Shown piece after piece: positions 5,940-14,233 of a DNA stretch of 20,301 bases (positions are counted from its first letter, which is position 1; every line of letters begins with the position of its first letter). The stretch is from an uncultured Eubacterium sp. GTDB taxonomy: Bacteria; Bacillota; Clostridia; Lachnospirales; Lachnospiraceae. The notes below the pieces were generated by a model, which was given only the letters and a program-made list of their open reading frames with translations, did no database searches and was not told where the DNA came from. A program made the position numbers and the translations under genes. The stretch covers positions 1 through 20,301 of the forward strand of contig URAI01000039.1 of assembly GCA_900545725.1 (NCBI GenBank). The letters run 5' to 3'.

Positions 5940-7604
5940 ATGGAAAACGAAGCTGTTTCAAAGAATTTTATTGAACAGATTATAGATAAGGATATTGAGG
6001 AAGGTCATTGCAGCAGGGTTGTAACAAGATTTCCTCCGGAGCCTAACGGATATCTTCATATTGGACATGCAAAGTCAATTCTTTTAAATTATGGACTTGC
6101 AAAGGAATACAATGGTCAGTTTAATTTAAGATTTGATGATACTAATCCTACTAAAGAAAAAGAAGAATTTGTTGATTCAATTAAGGCAGATGTTGAGTGG
6201 CTTGGTGCTAAGTGGCATGGTGATGTATTATTTGCATCAGGATACTTTGATAAGATGTATGAAGCGGCTGTTAAGCTTATCAGGAAGGGTAAGGCATATG
6301 TGTGTGACCTTACAGCAGAACAGATAAGAGAGTACAGAGGAACGCTTACAGAGCCGGGTAAGGAAAGTCCATACAGAGACCGTTCTGTTGAAGAGAATCT
6401 TGAACTTTTTGAAAATATGAAAAAGGGCATGTATGCAGATGGAGAAAAGGTATTAAGAGCTAAGATTGATATGGCTTCTCCTAATATTAACATGCGTGAT
6501 CCTGTTATCTACAGGGTAGCACATATATCACATCATAGAACAGGTGATAAGTGGTGTATTTATCCGATGTATGATTTTGCACATCCAATAGAAGATGCTA
6601 CGGAGGGAGTGACACACTCAATCTGTACGCTTGAGTTTGAAGATCACAGACCTCTTTATGACTGGGTAGTAAAGGAAGTAGGATATGAAAATCCTCCTAA
6701 GCAGATTGAATTTGCAAAATTATATCTTAACAATGTTATTACGGGAAAAAGATATATCAAAAAACTTGTTGAAGAGGGAATTGTTGACGGATGGGATGAC
6801 CCTCGTCTTGTATCAATAGCAGCATTAAGAAGAAGAGGTTTTACACCAGAATCTATAAAGAACTTTGTAGAGCTTGTAGGTGTAACAAAGAGTCAGGGTG
6901 CAGTTGAGTATCCTATGCTTGAATATTGTATAAGAGAGGATCTTAAGTTAAAGGCTAAGAGAATGATGGCTGTACTTAATCCGGTGAAGTTAGTTATAGA
7001 TAACTATCCTGACAATCAGGTTGAGTATATGGAGGTTCCTAATAATCAGGAAAATCCTGAGCTTGGAATAAGAAAGGTACCATTTACCAAGGAACTTTAT
7101 ATTGAAAGAGAAGATTTCATGGAAGAACCACCAAAGAAGTATTTCAGATTGTTCCCTGGCAATGAGGTACGTCTTATGAATGCATATTTTGTAAAATGTG
7201 TTGATTATAAGAAAGATGAAGCTGGCAATATTACAGAGATTCATTGCACATATGACCCTGAAACAAGGGGAGGTAACTTTACAGGACGTAAGGTTAAAGG
7301 TACAATTCACTGGGTTTCTGCCACAGAAGGTGTTAAAGTAAAGGCACGCCTTTATGAGAATATTGTTGATGAAGAAAAGGGCGTTTATAATGAAGAGGAT
7401 GGTTCAATTAACATTAATCCTAACTCACTTACTGTAGTTGAGAACTGTTATGTAGAACCTGAACTTGCGAAAGCAGAAGCACAGGATAAGTTCCAGTTTG
7501 TAAGAAACGGATATTTTTGTGCGGATCTTAAGGATTCAACACCGGATAATCCGGTATTCAACAGAATAGTATCACTTAAGAGTTCATTTAAACTTCCTAA
7601 ATAA
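5940..7604 (+). CDS. glnS: Glutaminyl-tRNA synthetase
   Basis: The 554-residue product is colinear with E. coli GlnRS and has the same length. It attaches glutamine to tRNA-Gln in the cytoplasm. The class I HIGH motif is HIGH itself (residues 40-43) in PPEPNGYLHIGHAKS. Other conserved blocks include LRFDDTNP, YRDRSVEENL, WCIYPMYDFAHPIEDA, THSICTLEFEDHR and the C-terminal anticodon-binding beta barrels (RKVKGTIHWVSA). The KMSKS-type loop is unusual: where E. coli has VMSKR this protein reads VITGKR (266-271), one residue longer and without the serine. AGGAGG (5927-5932) stands 7 bases before the ATG. Many Firmicutes make Gln-tRNA indirectly through GatCAB; a direct enzyme fits the Lachnospiraceae. 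It leads an operon with the DUF2225 gene 28 bases downstream. Confidence 0.97.
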   Translation: MENEAVSKNFIEQIIDKDIEEGHCSRVVTRFPPEPNGYLHIGHAKSILLNYGLAKEYNGQFNLRFDDTNPTKEKEEFVDSIKADVEWLGAKWHGDVLFASGYFDKMYEAAVKLIRKGKAYVCDLTAEQIREYRGTLTEPGKESPYRDRSVEENLELFENMKKGMYADGEKVLRAKIDMASPNINMRDPVIYRVAHISHHRTGDKWCIYPMYDFAHPIEDATEGVTHSICTLEFEDHRPLYDWVVKEVGYENPPKQIEFAKLYLNNVITGKRYIKKLVEEGIVDGWDDPRLVSIAALRRRGFTPESIKNFVELVGVTKSQGAVEYPMLEYCIREDLKLKAKRMMAVLNPVKLVIDNYPDNQVEYMEVPNNQENPELGIRKVPFTKELYIEREDFMEEPPKKYFRLFPGNEVRLMNAYFVKCVDYKKDEAGNITEIHCTYDPETRGGNFTGRKVKGTIHWVSATEGVKVKARLYENIVDEEKGVYNEEDGSININPNSLTVVENCYVEPELAKAEAQDKFQFVRNGYFCADLKDSTPDNPVFNRIVSLKSSFKLPK

Positions 7605-7632
7605 ACAGATAAGGAAGATAAACAGGTAAAAT

Positions 7633-8370
7633 ATGGAAGATAAATATATTAATGAAGAAGCACAGTACATTTATGACAAGAAGATGAATTGTCCGGTATG
7701 CGGTAAGGCGTTTACAACTTCACAGGTTAAGACCGGAAAAGCACGTTTTTTAGGGTCAGACGAAGATTTAAGACCATTATATTCTAAGATAGATACAATA
7801 AAGTATGATGTATGTATGTGTCCATATTGTGGTTATGCAGCAGTTATGCGTGATTATGAGAATGTATCGGATAATCAGATAAGAACTCTGAGAGCAGAGA
7901 TTGGTGATAAATATAATGCATGTATAATAGATACAGGCGTATATTCTTATGATACAGCGATAAGAAGATATAAGATGGCTCTTCTTACGGCAACAGTAAA
8001 ACATTCTAAGTTAAGTGAAGCCTCATATCTGTGTCTTAAGCTGTCATGGCTTTATAAGGGTAAGATTGAGGCAATACAAAACGGTCAGGAGCCGGGAACA
8101 CAGGAAGACATAGAAGTATGTAAAAAACATATAGATACTTATGTACATCAGGCATATAGCGGATTTAAGGATGCACTTGCACAGGAATTTCCTCCAATAT
8201 GTGGAATGAATGATATTACACTTAATCTTCTTATGGCTACGCTTGCAAAGAAATGTGAAGAATATGATGATGCCCAAAAATTTGCTTTTATGGTTGTAAG
8301 TTCTAAAAGTGCACCACAAAAAACCAAAGATAAAGCAAGAAAGATAATAGATGATATTAAAACAATTTAA
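7633..8370 (+). CDS. DUF2225 family zinc-binding protein
   Basis: The 245-residue product shows two CxxC knuckles, Cys20/Cys23 (CPVCGKAF) and Cys63/Cys66 (CPYCGY), within the DUF2225 layout of CPVC, then a KxGxAR-like segment, then Y-x-V-x-x-CPYCGYA. The remaining ~170 residues look all-helical and TPR-like, with repeated Tyr/Leu/Ala helices (residues ~85-245). There is no signal peptide or membrane helix. The function of DUF2225 proteins is not established. The gene lies 28 bases after glnS and 18 bases before the sulfatase gene, so it is probably co-transcribed with both. The ribosome site is weak (AGGT at 7624-7627). Confidence 0.88.
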   Translation: MEDKYINEEAQYIYDKKMNCPVCGKAFTTSQVKTGKARFLGSDEDLRPLYSKIDTIKYDVCMCPYCGYAAVMRDYENVSDNQIRTLRAEIGDKYNACIIDTGVYSYDTAIRRYKMALLTATVKHSKLSEASYLCLKLSWLYKGKIEAIQNGQEPGTQEDIEVCKKHIDTYVHQAYSGFKDALAQEFPPICGMNDITLNLLMATLAKKCEEYDDAQKFAFMVVSSKSAPQKTKDKARKIIDDIKTI

Positions 8371-8388
8371 TAAAAAGCAGGTAGAGGT

Positions 8389-10353
8389 ATGAAAAATATA
8401 ATAATATATTGCAAAAGATTATGGAAATATAATTTTGTTCACACAATAGTATATTCGGTTTTGCTTAATATGATTATTGAATGCCTTAACAGAAGAAGTT
8501 TAATCGGATTAGTATACATATTTACTAATCCGGTTATATTTTTATATGATACATTAATTATACTTATGACAATGTCTGTCGGACTGCTGTTTAAGAGAAG
8601 GATATTTGCTTATGGAATGATAAGTTTTATATGGCTTTTGGCAGCGGTGATTAATTTTGTTGTATTGTCGCTTAGAAAGACTCCGTTTACAGCAATGGAC
8701 ATATATCTTATAGGTGATGCAATAAAGATTATTCCTGTATATCTTAAACGTTATCAGATGGTGCTTATAGCAATAGGACTTCTTGCGGCAGTGGCATTAC
8801 TTATATGGATATTTATAAAGGCACCCAGGTATAAAGAGAAGATTAATTATATATCAGCGCTTATTAGAATAGGTGTTACGGCAGGACTGCTATATTATCT
8901 TACTATTGTATTTGTTTCGTCTGGAATCTTAAGTAAGAATTTTGGTAATCTTGCAAATGCTTACAAAAAATATGGCTTTGCATACTGTTTTTCGTGCAGC
9001 ATAGTAGGTAGAGGAATAAGTAAAGAAGATGATTATTCGACAGAATATATGTCATCATTAAAGGAACAGCTTGATGATGGTGAGGCAGTTAATTCACAGC
9101 AAAGACCAAATATTATATTTTTACAGCTGGAGTCATTTTTTGATCCTAATCTTTTAAAAGGAATCACATTTTCAGAAAATCCGGTTCCTGTATTTGAAGA
9201 GCTTTATAATAAATACTCATCGGGATTTTTAAGTGTGCCTGTATTTGGCGCAGGAACAGCCAATACGGAATTTGAAATACAGACAGGAATGAATATGGAT
9301 GATTTTGGACCTGGAGAATATCCGTATGAGACGGTATTACAGACAAGAGTATGCGAATCAACCGCATACGTGCTTAGTGGGCTTGGTTATGTTTCACATG
9401 CACTTCATAATAATTATGGTACATTTTATGACAGGTATAGGATATTTTCACATCTAGGATATGATACATTTACATCAATTGAATATATGGATGATTTAAG
9501 CTTTACGCCGACAGGCTGGGCAAAAGATAAAGTGCTTACGGCACAGATAGGTAACATACTGGATTCAACAGAAGGTTCTGATTATATATATGCAATATCA
9601 GTACAGGGGCATGGAGATTATCCATCGGTAATGCCTGATAATTATGCACCGGCAATAAGTGTAGATGGTTTCTTTGATGAGGACAATACGACAGCTTTTG
9701 AATATTATGTAAACCAGCTTAAGGAGATGGACGATTTTATTAAGGAGCTTACGGATTATCTTACGCAAAGGGATGAGGAAACAGTGCTTGTTATGTATGG
9801 CGACCATCTTCCCGGCTTTGAATTTGAAGATGATATGCTTGTTAATGAAAATATTTATCAGACACAGTATATTATCTGGAATAATTTCAATATGAATGTC
9901 AATAATAAAGATATGGAAGCGTATCAGTTATCCTCATATGTACTGGAGCAGCTTGGAATCAGTAATGGATATATCAACCGTTTTCACCAGCAGCAACAGT
10001 GCAGCGCTGATTATCTTAAGAATCTTAAAATACTGGAATATGACATATTATATGGCAATTGTGATATATATGATGGACAGATGCCATATTTGGCAACTAA
10101 TCTTAAGATGGGAATACAGGACATAAAGATTAACTGTGAGTATAATTCCATGAACAATATATATATTGAAGGTGAAAATTTTAATAATTACAGTGCAATT
10201 CTTATTAATGATGTTGAATGTGAATCGGAGCTGATAAGCCGAAATCTTATAAGGGTAAAAGATAAAGAGTTAAAAAAAGGCGATGTTGTATCAGTAATCC
10301 AGCGTGGAAAAGATCTTGTTGAACTAAGCAGGGTATATATGGAGTATGAGTAA
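8389..10353 (+). CDS. LTA synthase family membrane sulfatase / phosphoglycerol transferase
   Basis: The 654-residue product has about five hydrophobic segments in its first ~185 residues, then an extracellular alkaline-phosphatase-superfamily domain from about 232 to 545. By analogy with LtaS, which polymerises glycerol phosphate from phosphatidylglycerol, the metal and nucleophile residues are Glu248 (LQLESF), catalytic Thr290 (G-T-A-N-T-E-F), His408 (VQGHGDYP), Asp472 and His473 (YGDHLPG). All are present, so it should be active on a phospholipid head group or cell-wall polymer. After the catalytic domain there is an extra ~80-residue segment (about 575-654) with a beta-sandwich, IPT/TIG-like pattern (YIEGENFNNYSAILIND). 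Plain LtaS lacks this. It is the last gene of the glnS operon. The product polymer (lipoteichoic acid or other) cannot be decided from sequence. Confidence 0.9.
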   Translation: MKNIIIYCKRLWKYNFVHTIVYSVLLNMIIECLNRRSLIGLVYIFTNPVIFLYDTLIILMTMSVGLLFKRRIFAYGMISFIWLLAAVINFVVLSLRKTPFTAMDIYLIGDAIKIIPVYLKRYQMVLIAIGLLAAVALLIWIFIKAPRYKEKINYISALIRIGVTAGLLYYLTIVFVSSGILSKNFGNLANAYKKYGFAYCFSCSIVGRGISKEDDYSTEYMSSLKEQLDDGEAVNSQQRPNIIFLQLESFFDPNLLKGITFSENPVPVFEELYNKYSSGFLSVPVFGAGTANTEFEIQTGMNMDDFGPGEYPYETVLQTRVCESTAYVLSGLGYVSHALHNNYGTFYDRYRIFSHLGYDTFTSIEYMDDLSFTPTGWAKDKVLTAQIGNILDSTEGSDYIYAISVQGHGDYPSVMPDNYAPAISVDGFFDEDNTTAFEYYVNQLKEMDDFIKELTDYLTQRDEETVLVMYGDHLPGFEFEDDMLVNENIYQTQYIIWNNFNMNVNNKDMEAYQLSSYVLEQLGISNGYINRFHQQQQCSADYLKNLKILEYDILYGNCDIYDGQMPYLATNLKMGIQDIKINCEYNSMNNIYIEGENFNNYSAILINDVECESELISRNLIRVKDKELKKGDVVSVIQRGKDLVELSRVYMEYE

Positions 10354-10394
10354 AATAATATAGTCTTTTGAATGAGCCGTTAGTGTGTTATTGC

Positions 10395-10417
10395 TGTTTA
10401 CACGATAGCCGTAAACA
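10395..10417. other. Hairpin after the sulfatase gene
   Basis: TGTTTAC (10395-10401) pairs with GTAAACA (10411-10417) around a 9-nt loop. It may end the operon or protect the 3' end, but there is no T-run after it, so I do not call it a terminator. Confidence 0.3.
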
Positions 10418-10459
10418 CTGATGAAATGTGGCAAAATATAATTCGATAATTTAATTTTA

Positions 10460-10488
10460 TTGACAATTATAGAGGTAAATGTTAATAT
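10460..10488 (+). promoter_or_regulatory. Strong promoter for the cold-shock gene
   Basis: A perfect TTGACA (10460-10465) and TAATAT (10483-10488) are spaced by exactly 17 bases. The predicted start is about 10494-10496, right at the base of the hairpin at 10494. Confidence 0.75.
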
Positions 10489-10493
10489 TAAAT

Positions 10494-10508
10494 CGGTGTT
10501 TTTCACCG
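10494..10508 (+). promoter_or_regulatory. 5'-terminal hairpin of the cold-shock mRNA
   Basis: CGGTG (10494-10498) pairs with CACCG (10504-10508) around five Ts, followed by CATA and a T-run that leads straight into the ribosome site GGAGG (10520-10524). It resembles an intrinsic terminator but would begin at or next to +1, so a 5' stabilising stem or a cold-sensitive leader is more likely. Confidence 0.45.
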
Positions 10509-10532
10509 CATATTTTTTTGGAGGTACTTAAA

Positions 10533-10730
10533 ATGAAAGGTACAGTAAAATGGTTTAACAACCAAAAGGGTTACGGATTTATTAGCGATGAAGAAGGTAA
10601 TGATGTATTCGTTCATTACTCAGGTCTTAACATGGAAGGCTTCAAGTCTTTAGACGAAGGCGCTCAGGTTGAGTTCGATGTAACAGAAGGAGCTAAAGGA
10701 CCACAGGCTACTAACGTAACAAAGTTATAA
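10533..10730 (+). CDS. Cold-shock protein, CspA family
   Basis: The 65-residue product is a single cold-shock domain, the standard length for the family. The RNA-binding motifs are KGYGFI (12-17) and VFVHY (25-29), with the leading MKGTVKWFNNQ. These proteins bind single-stranded RNA and DNA and melt secondary structure, aiding translation in the cold or in general growth. The ATG at 10533 follows GGAGG (10520-10524) by 8 bases; the frame stays open to 10479, but that stretch includes the leader. It is a monocistronic gene with a strong promoter. Codons such as AAC, TTC and GGC are commoner here than in its neighbours, as expected for a highly expressed gene. Which of the organism's csp paralogues this is cannot be said. 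Confidence 0.96.
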   Translation: MKGTVKWFNNQKGYGFISDEEGNDVFVHYSGLNMEGFKSLDEGAQVEFDVTEGAKGPQATNVTKL

Positions 10731-10813
10731 TCCCAATGTTTTTCAGTGTGCCTTTTTAAATATACATTTCGTTATTAAAAAAGATATATTGTTTACAACT
10801 AAGATTATGAGGG

Positions 10814-10841
10814 AGCAGCTGCATTAATGTGGCTGCTTTTT
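10814..10841 (+). terminator. Intrinsic terminator after the cold-shock gene
   Basis: AGCAGC (10814-10819) pairs with GCTGCT (10832-10837). The stem extends inward through two wobble pairs and C-A/T-G pairs, and a T-run runs to 10841. It lies 83 bases after the csp stop codon. Confidence 0.8.
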
Positions 10842-10932
10842 GTGGCTGTTATATCTTAAGTATCCAGATGACCCTTTCCTCAATAGAGAGGAGAACAGTA
10901 GCATAAACTTAATATACATGTTAGGAGGATAT

Positions 10933-11769
10933 ATGGAAAATTTCGACATGACACAGACTCTTCCGTCAGGGCTTTCGCCTATGATTACAGCCGGGGGAAT
11001 AATATTGCTTTCTGTGTTTATAGTATTTATTATCGTTGCAATTAAAAGATGGCATGGAAGATGGATGCCTGTGCTTCTTGGAGTTGTTGCATATCTGATA
11101 TTTACATTTGTATTTACAAATATGTTTCTGTCAGTATTAACACTGGCACCGGGAATTGATAATGTATTTAGCAATAATCCTGTAACATATACCATTGTCT
11201 ATTATATAATTGCAACAGTTGGTTTTACTATTGCAAGGCTTATAGTCGGCTACATGCTTAAGGACAGATTTGAAAGAGAAGGCGATGTATATATGGCAGG
11301 TATCGGACTTGGCGCCGGTGACAGTTTTTTATATGGTATTACAAGTGTATCATATCTTACATGGTGTACAGCCATTAACTCTTCAGGAATGGAAGCAACG
11401 CTAAATGATGCTCTTAATGGAGTCTCGCAGGATGCAGTAAGCCAGACACTTGAGATGGTAAGTACATTAATAACATCACAGCCGGTATTATGGCTTCTTC
11501 TTGGAATAAGCTGTGTATTAGATGTTGTATTAGGTATAGTTCTTATGAATGCTGTATTTGGGGCAGTCAAAAATGACCTTCCTAAGTGGGTGATAGGTGT
11601 AACAATGGCAGCACATTTTATAAATGCCATATCATTCCAGTTATATGATGCTCAGTCTATGAACAGTATATTGATATGGTTTGGTATCAAATTAATTATA
11701 TTTGCAGGATTAGTTTATTACATATGGAACATGTGTAAAGGAAAAATAAATTATGATGAAAGTAAATAA
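10933..11769 (+). CDS. YhfC-like polytopic membrane protein
   Basis: The 278-residue product has about seven or eight hydrophobic segments, starting with MITAGGIILLSVFIVFIIV and then a basic loop (KRWHGRW). Its layout (W-x-PVLLGVVAYLIFTFVF, the NPVTYTIVYYIIAT helix, an Arg-containing helix, then a Gly-rich helix) resembles the YhfC family, related to glutamic-type intramembrane proteases. In that family I expect Glu residues in an EE-x-x-R helix and an H-G-G-x-E helix. Here these positions read F-T-I-A-R and G-A-G-D-S, so the catalytic residues seem lost. A strong AGGAGG (10923-10928) supports the ATG at 10933. Its 3' end overlaps the P-type ATPase start by 17 nt. The family link is from memory of the pattern and is moderate; the membrane protein itself is secure. 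Confidence 0.65.
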   Translation: MENFDMTQTLPSGLSPMITAGGIILLSVFIVFIIVAIKRWHGRWMPVLLGVVAYLIFTFVFTNMFLSVLTLAPGIDNVFSNNPVTYTIVYYIIATVGFTIARLIVGYMLKDRFEREGDVYMAGIGLGAGDSFLYGITSVSYLTWCTAINSSGMEATLNDALNGVSQDAVSQTLEMVSTLITSQPVLWLLLGISCVLDVVLGIVLMNAVFGAVKNDLPKWVIGVTMAAHFINAISFQLYDAQSMNSILIWFGIKLIIFAGLVYYIWNMCKGKINYDESK

Positions 11770-14191
11770 TTTTAAGAATGATACTTACGATAAATCAGAT
11801 AAAAATGTAAATATACAGCTTACAGATGAATTGATAGGCAATGGTCTGACCTCGGAGGAGGTCAGACACCTTACAGAATGTGGCATGGTAAATGAAGCGG
11901 TTAAAAACCAATCCAAGACCATAGGTCAGATTATTGCCAGTAATCTGTTTACATATTTTAATTTAATATTTGCAATATTTTCCGTATTGTTAATTCTTGT
12001 CAGGTCATATGTAAATATGACCTTTTTGCCTATAATTATATGTAATATTTTCATAGGTATAATTCAGGAAATTCGTTCCAAACAGGTGCTTGACAGGCTT
12101 ACACTTATAAGTGAACCTAAGACAGAGGTTCTAAGGGATGGAAGTGTTAAGACTATTCCATCAGAAGAACTTGTTAAGTATGATATATGCTTCTTTTCGG
12201 CAGGTGGTCAGATATGCGCAGATGCAATGGTTGCTGAGGGAAGTGTAAGAGTTAATGAATCACTTATTACCGGAGAAGCGGATGAGATTGTCAAATATAA
12301 GGGGGATAAGCTGTATTCAGGAAGCTATGTTGTATCGGGGAAATGCAAGGCTGTTCTTGAAAATGTCGGACTTAATTCATATGCTGCAAAGCTGGCGCTT
12401 GAGGCAAAGACTTCAAGGAAGAGACAGCAGACAGAGATGATGAACTCGCTTAATAAGCTTGTAGAAGTAATAGGAATACTTATTATTCCTATAGGAATAA
12501 TAATGTTCGTTCAGGAATATTTCTGGATGGGAGTATCTGTAAAAGATAGTGTGGTTGCCGTCATAGCTGCTCTTGTTGGAATGATACCTGAGGGTCTGTA
12601 TCTTCTTGCAAGTGTGGCACTTGTAGTAAGTGTAATGCGTCTTGGTAAGAAAAATGTTCTTGTACACGAGATGGTATGTGTTGAAACATTGGCAAGGGTA
12701 AATGTATTATGTGTAGATAAGACAGGTACGATTACAGAAAATAAGATGGCAGTGCAGCAGATAGTGCCATTTGATAATTATGATAATGATAAGCCGTTAC
12801 ATAGCATAATAGGAGATGTTGTCAATAATTTTGATGAAGACAATGTCACAATGAAGACGTTGAAGGAATATTTTAAAAATGATGATTATGAGACAGCTAA
12901 GAAGGTGTTTCCATTTTCATCGGAGGTAAAATACAGTGCGGCTGTATTTAATGATAAGACATATGTTATTGGAGCACCTGAAAAGCTCCTGCTGGAACAG
13001 TATATGGAATATGAAGCTGATATACAGCAGTTTGCAAAGGATGGTTCAAGAGTCCTTTTATTCGGTGAATATAAAGGTGATATGCAAGGCAGACCGTTAG
13101 AAAAACCGGTTATTCCATATGCTATGATAGTGCTTGCCAATCCGATACGTCCGGAGGCAAGAGAGACTTTTGATTACTTTGAAAAACAGGGCGTTGAGAT
13201 TAAAGTAATATCAGGAGATAATCCTGTTACGGTATCTAACGTTGCTAAAGAAGCAGGAATTACAAATGCAGAAAAATATATAGATGCTTCAATACTTGGT
13301 ACAGATGAAAAGTTAGATAAGGCAGCTATGGAATATACAGTATTTGGAAGAGTACAGCCTGAGCAGAAAAAGAAACTTGTAGATGCATTAAAAAGACATG
13401 ATAAGGTAGTTGCCATGACAGGTGACGGTGTCAATGACGTTCTTGCTTTAAAAAGTGCAGACTGCAGTATAGCCATGGCATCGGGAAGTGAGGCAGCTTC
13501 CAATGCGTCACAGATTGTACTTCTGGATTCAGATTTTTCATGTATGCCATCTGTTGTACTTGAAGGAAGAAGAGTTGTTAATAATATCCAAAGAACGGCT
13601 TCTCTTTTTCTTGTAAAGAATATATTTTCAATGCTTATGGCATTGTTTTCAATATTTACGCTTAGCAAGTATCCGCTCTATCCGACGCAGTTATCCTTAT
13701 TAGGAGCATTTACTATAGGAATACCGGCATTTTTCCTTGCATTACAACCCAATAAGAGTATAATAAAGGGACATTTCCTTAAAAATGTTGTAGTTAAAGC
13801 ACTTCCAGCCGGACTTGCGGATTTCTTTACAGTAGCAGCTGTGGCTATAATGGGAAGTGTGGATAATATACCACATGACCAGTTATCTACAATAGCAACT
13901 CTTGTACTGATATCAGTGGGAATGGCAGCACTTATAAGAATATGCAGACCATTTGATGTATTAAGAATGTGCATATGCACAGCGATGATTATGGGAATAT
14001 CAATAAGTATATCTTTCTTTAAGAAGATGTTTGCCATGGCACATCTTGATGGAGAACAGTGGCTTGTTACAGTTGGACTTATGGTCATATCAATTATTGT
14101 ATTTATTATATGGTGTAAAGTAATTGGATTTTTTGAGAAAAAAGATATAAAATTAAAATTCAGAAAGAGAAAAGCAGGCTGTAATAATTAG
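11753..14191 (+). CDS. P-type cation-transporting ATPase, CtpE/Exp7-like
   Basis: The 812-residue product has the full P-type ATPase set: the actuator TGE (173-175), the membrane PEGL (279-282) that contributes to ion binding, the phosphorylated Asp322 in DKTGT, and GDGVND (557-562) at the hinge. There is a short soluble N-terminus (~50 residues) without CxxC heavy-metal domains, two hydrophobic segments before the actuator, two around PEGL, and about six at the C-terminus. This fits the HAD-IC group with mycobacterial CtpE and streptococcal Exp7, linked in the literature to Ca2+ or related cation transport rather than Cu or Zn. AAAGGA (11737-11742) lies inside the upstream gene, and the start overlaps that gene by 17 nt, indicating translational coupling. 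The MATE gene follows 42 bases later. The ion is inferred. Confidence 0.93.
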   Translation: MMKVNNFKNDTYDKSDKNVNIQLTDELIGNGLTSEEVRHLTECGMVNEAVKNQSKTIGQIIASNLFTYFNLIFAIFSVLLILVRSYVNMTFLPIIICNIFIGIIQEIRSKQVLDRLTLISEPKTEVLRDGSVKTIPSEELVKYDICFFSAGGQICADAMVAEGSVRVNESLITGEADEIVKYKGDKLYSGSYVVSGKCKAVLENVGLNSYAAKLALEAKTSRKRQQTEMMNSLNKLVEVIGILIIPIGIIMFVQEYFWMGVSVKDSVVAVIAALVGMIPEGLYLLASVALVVSVMRLGKKNVLVHEMVCVETLARVNVLCVDKTGTITENKMAVQQIVPFDNYDNDKPLHSIIGDVVNNFDEDNVTMKTLKEYFKNDDYETAKKVFPFSSEVKYSAAVFNDKTYVIGAPEKLLLEQYMEYEADIQQFAKDGSRVLLFGEYKGDMQGRPLEKPVIPYAMIVLANPIRPEARETFDYFEKQGVEIKVISGDNPVTVSNVAKEAGITNAEKYIDASILGTDEKLDKAAMEYTVFGRVQPEQKKKLVDALKRHDKVVAMTGDGVNDVLALKSADCSIAMASGSEAASNASQIVLLDSDFSCMPSVVLEGRRVVNNIQRTASLFLVKNIFSMLMALFSIFTLSKYPLYPTQLSLLGAFTIGIPAFFLALQPNKSIIKGHFLKNVVVKALPAGLADFFTVAAVAIMGSVDNIPHDQLSTIATLVLISVGMAALIRICRPFDVLRMCICTAMIMGISISISFFKKMFAMAHLDGEQWLVTVGLMVISIIVFIIWCKVIGFFEKKDIKLKFRKRKAGCNN

Positions 14192-14233
14192 GGGAAATGT
14201 AAAACATGTCTGCGGAATGGAGATTAATGGAAA

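Noticed and set aside
6116..6493. Minus-strand 125-codon frame inside glnS
   Set aside because: Reverse of conserved GlnRS blocks; Ser/Leu-rich reverse-frame composition.
10479..10532. Longer N-terminus for the cold-shock protein
   Set aside because: It would run through the promoter -10 and hairpin; the ATG at 10533 has GGAGG and the standard family start.
13174..14088. Long minus-strand open frames inside the P-type ATPase gene
   Set aside because: They lie wholly within a well-supported gene and show no family motif.
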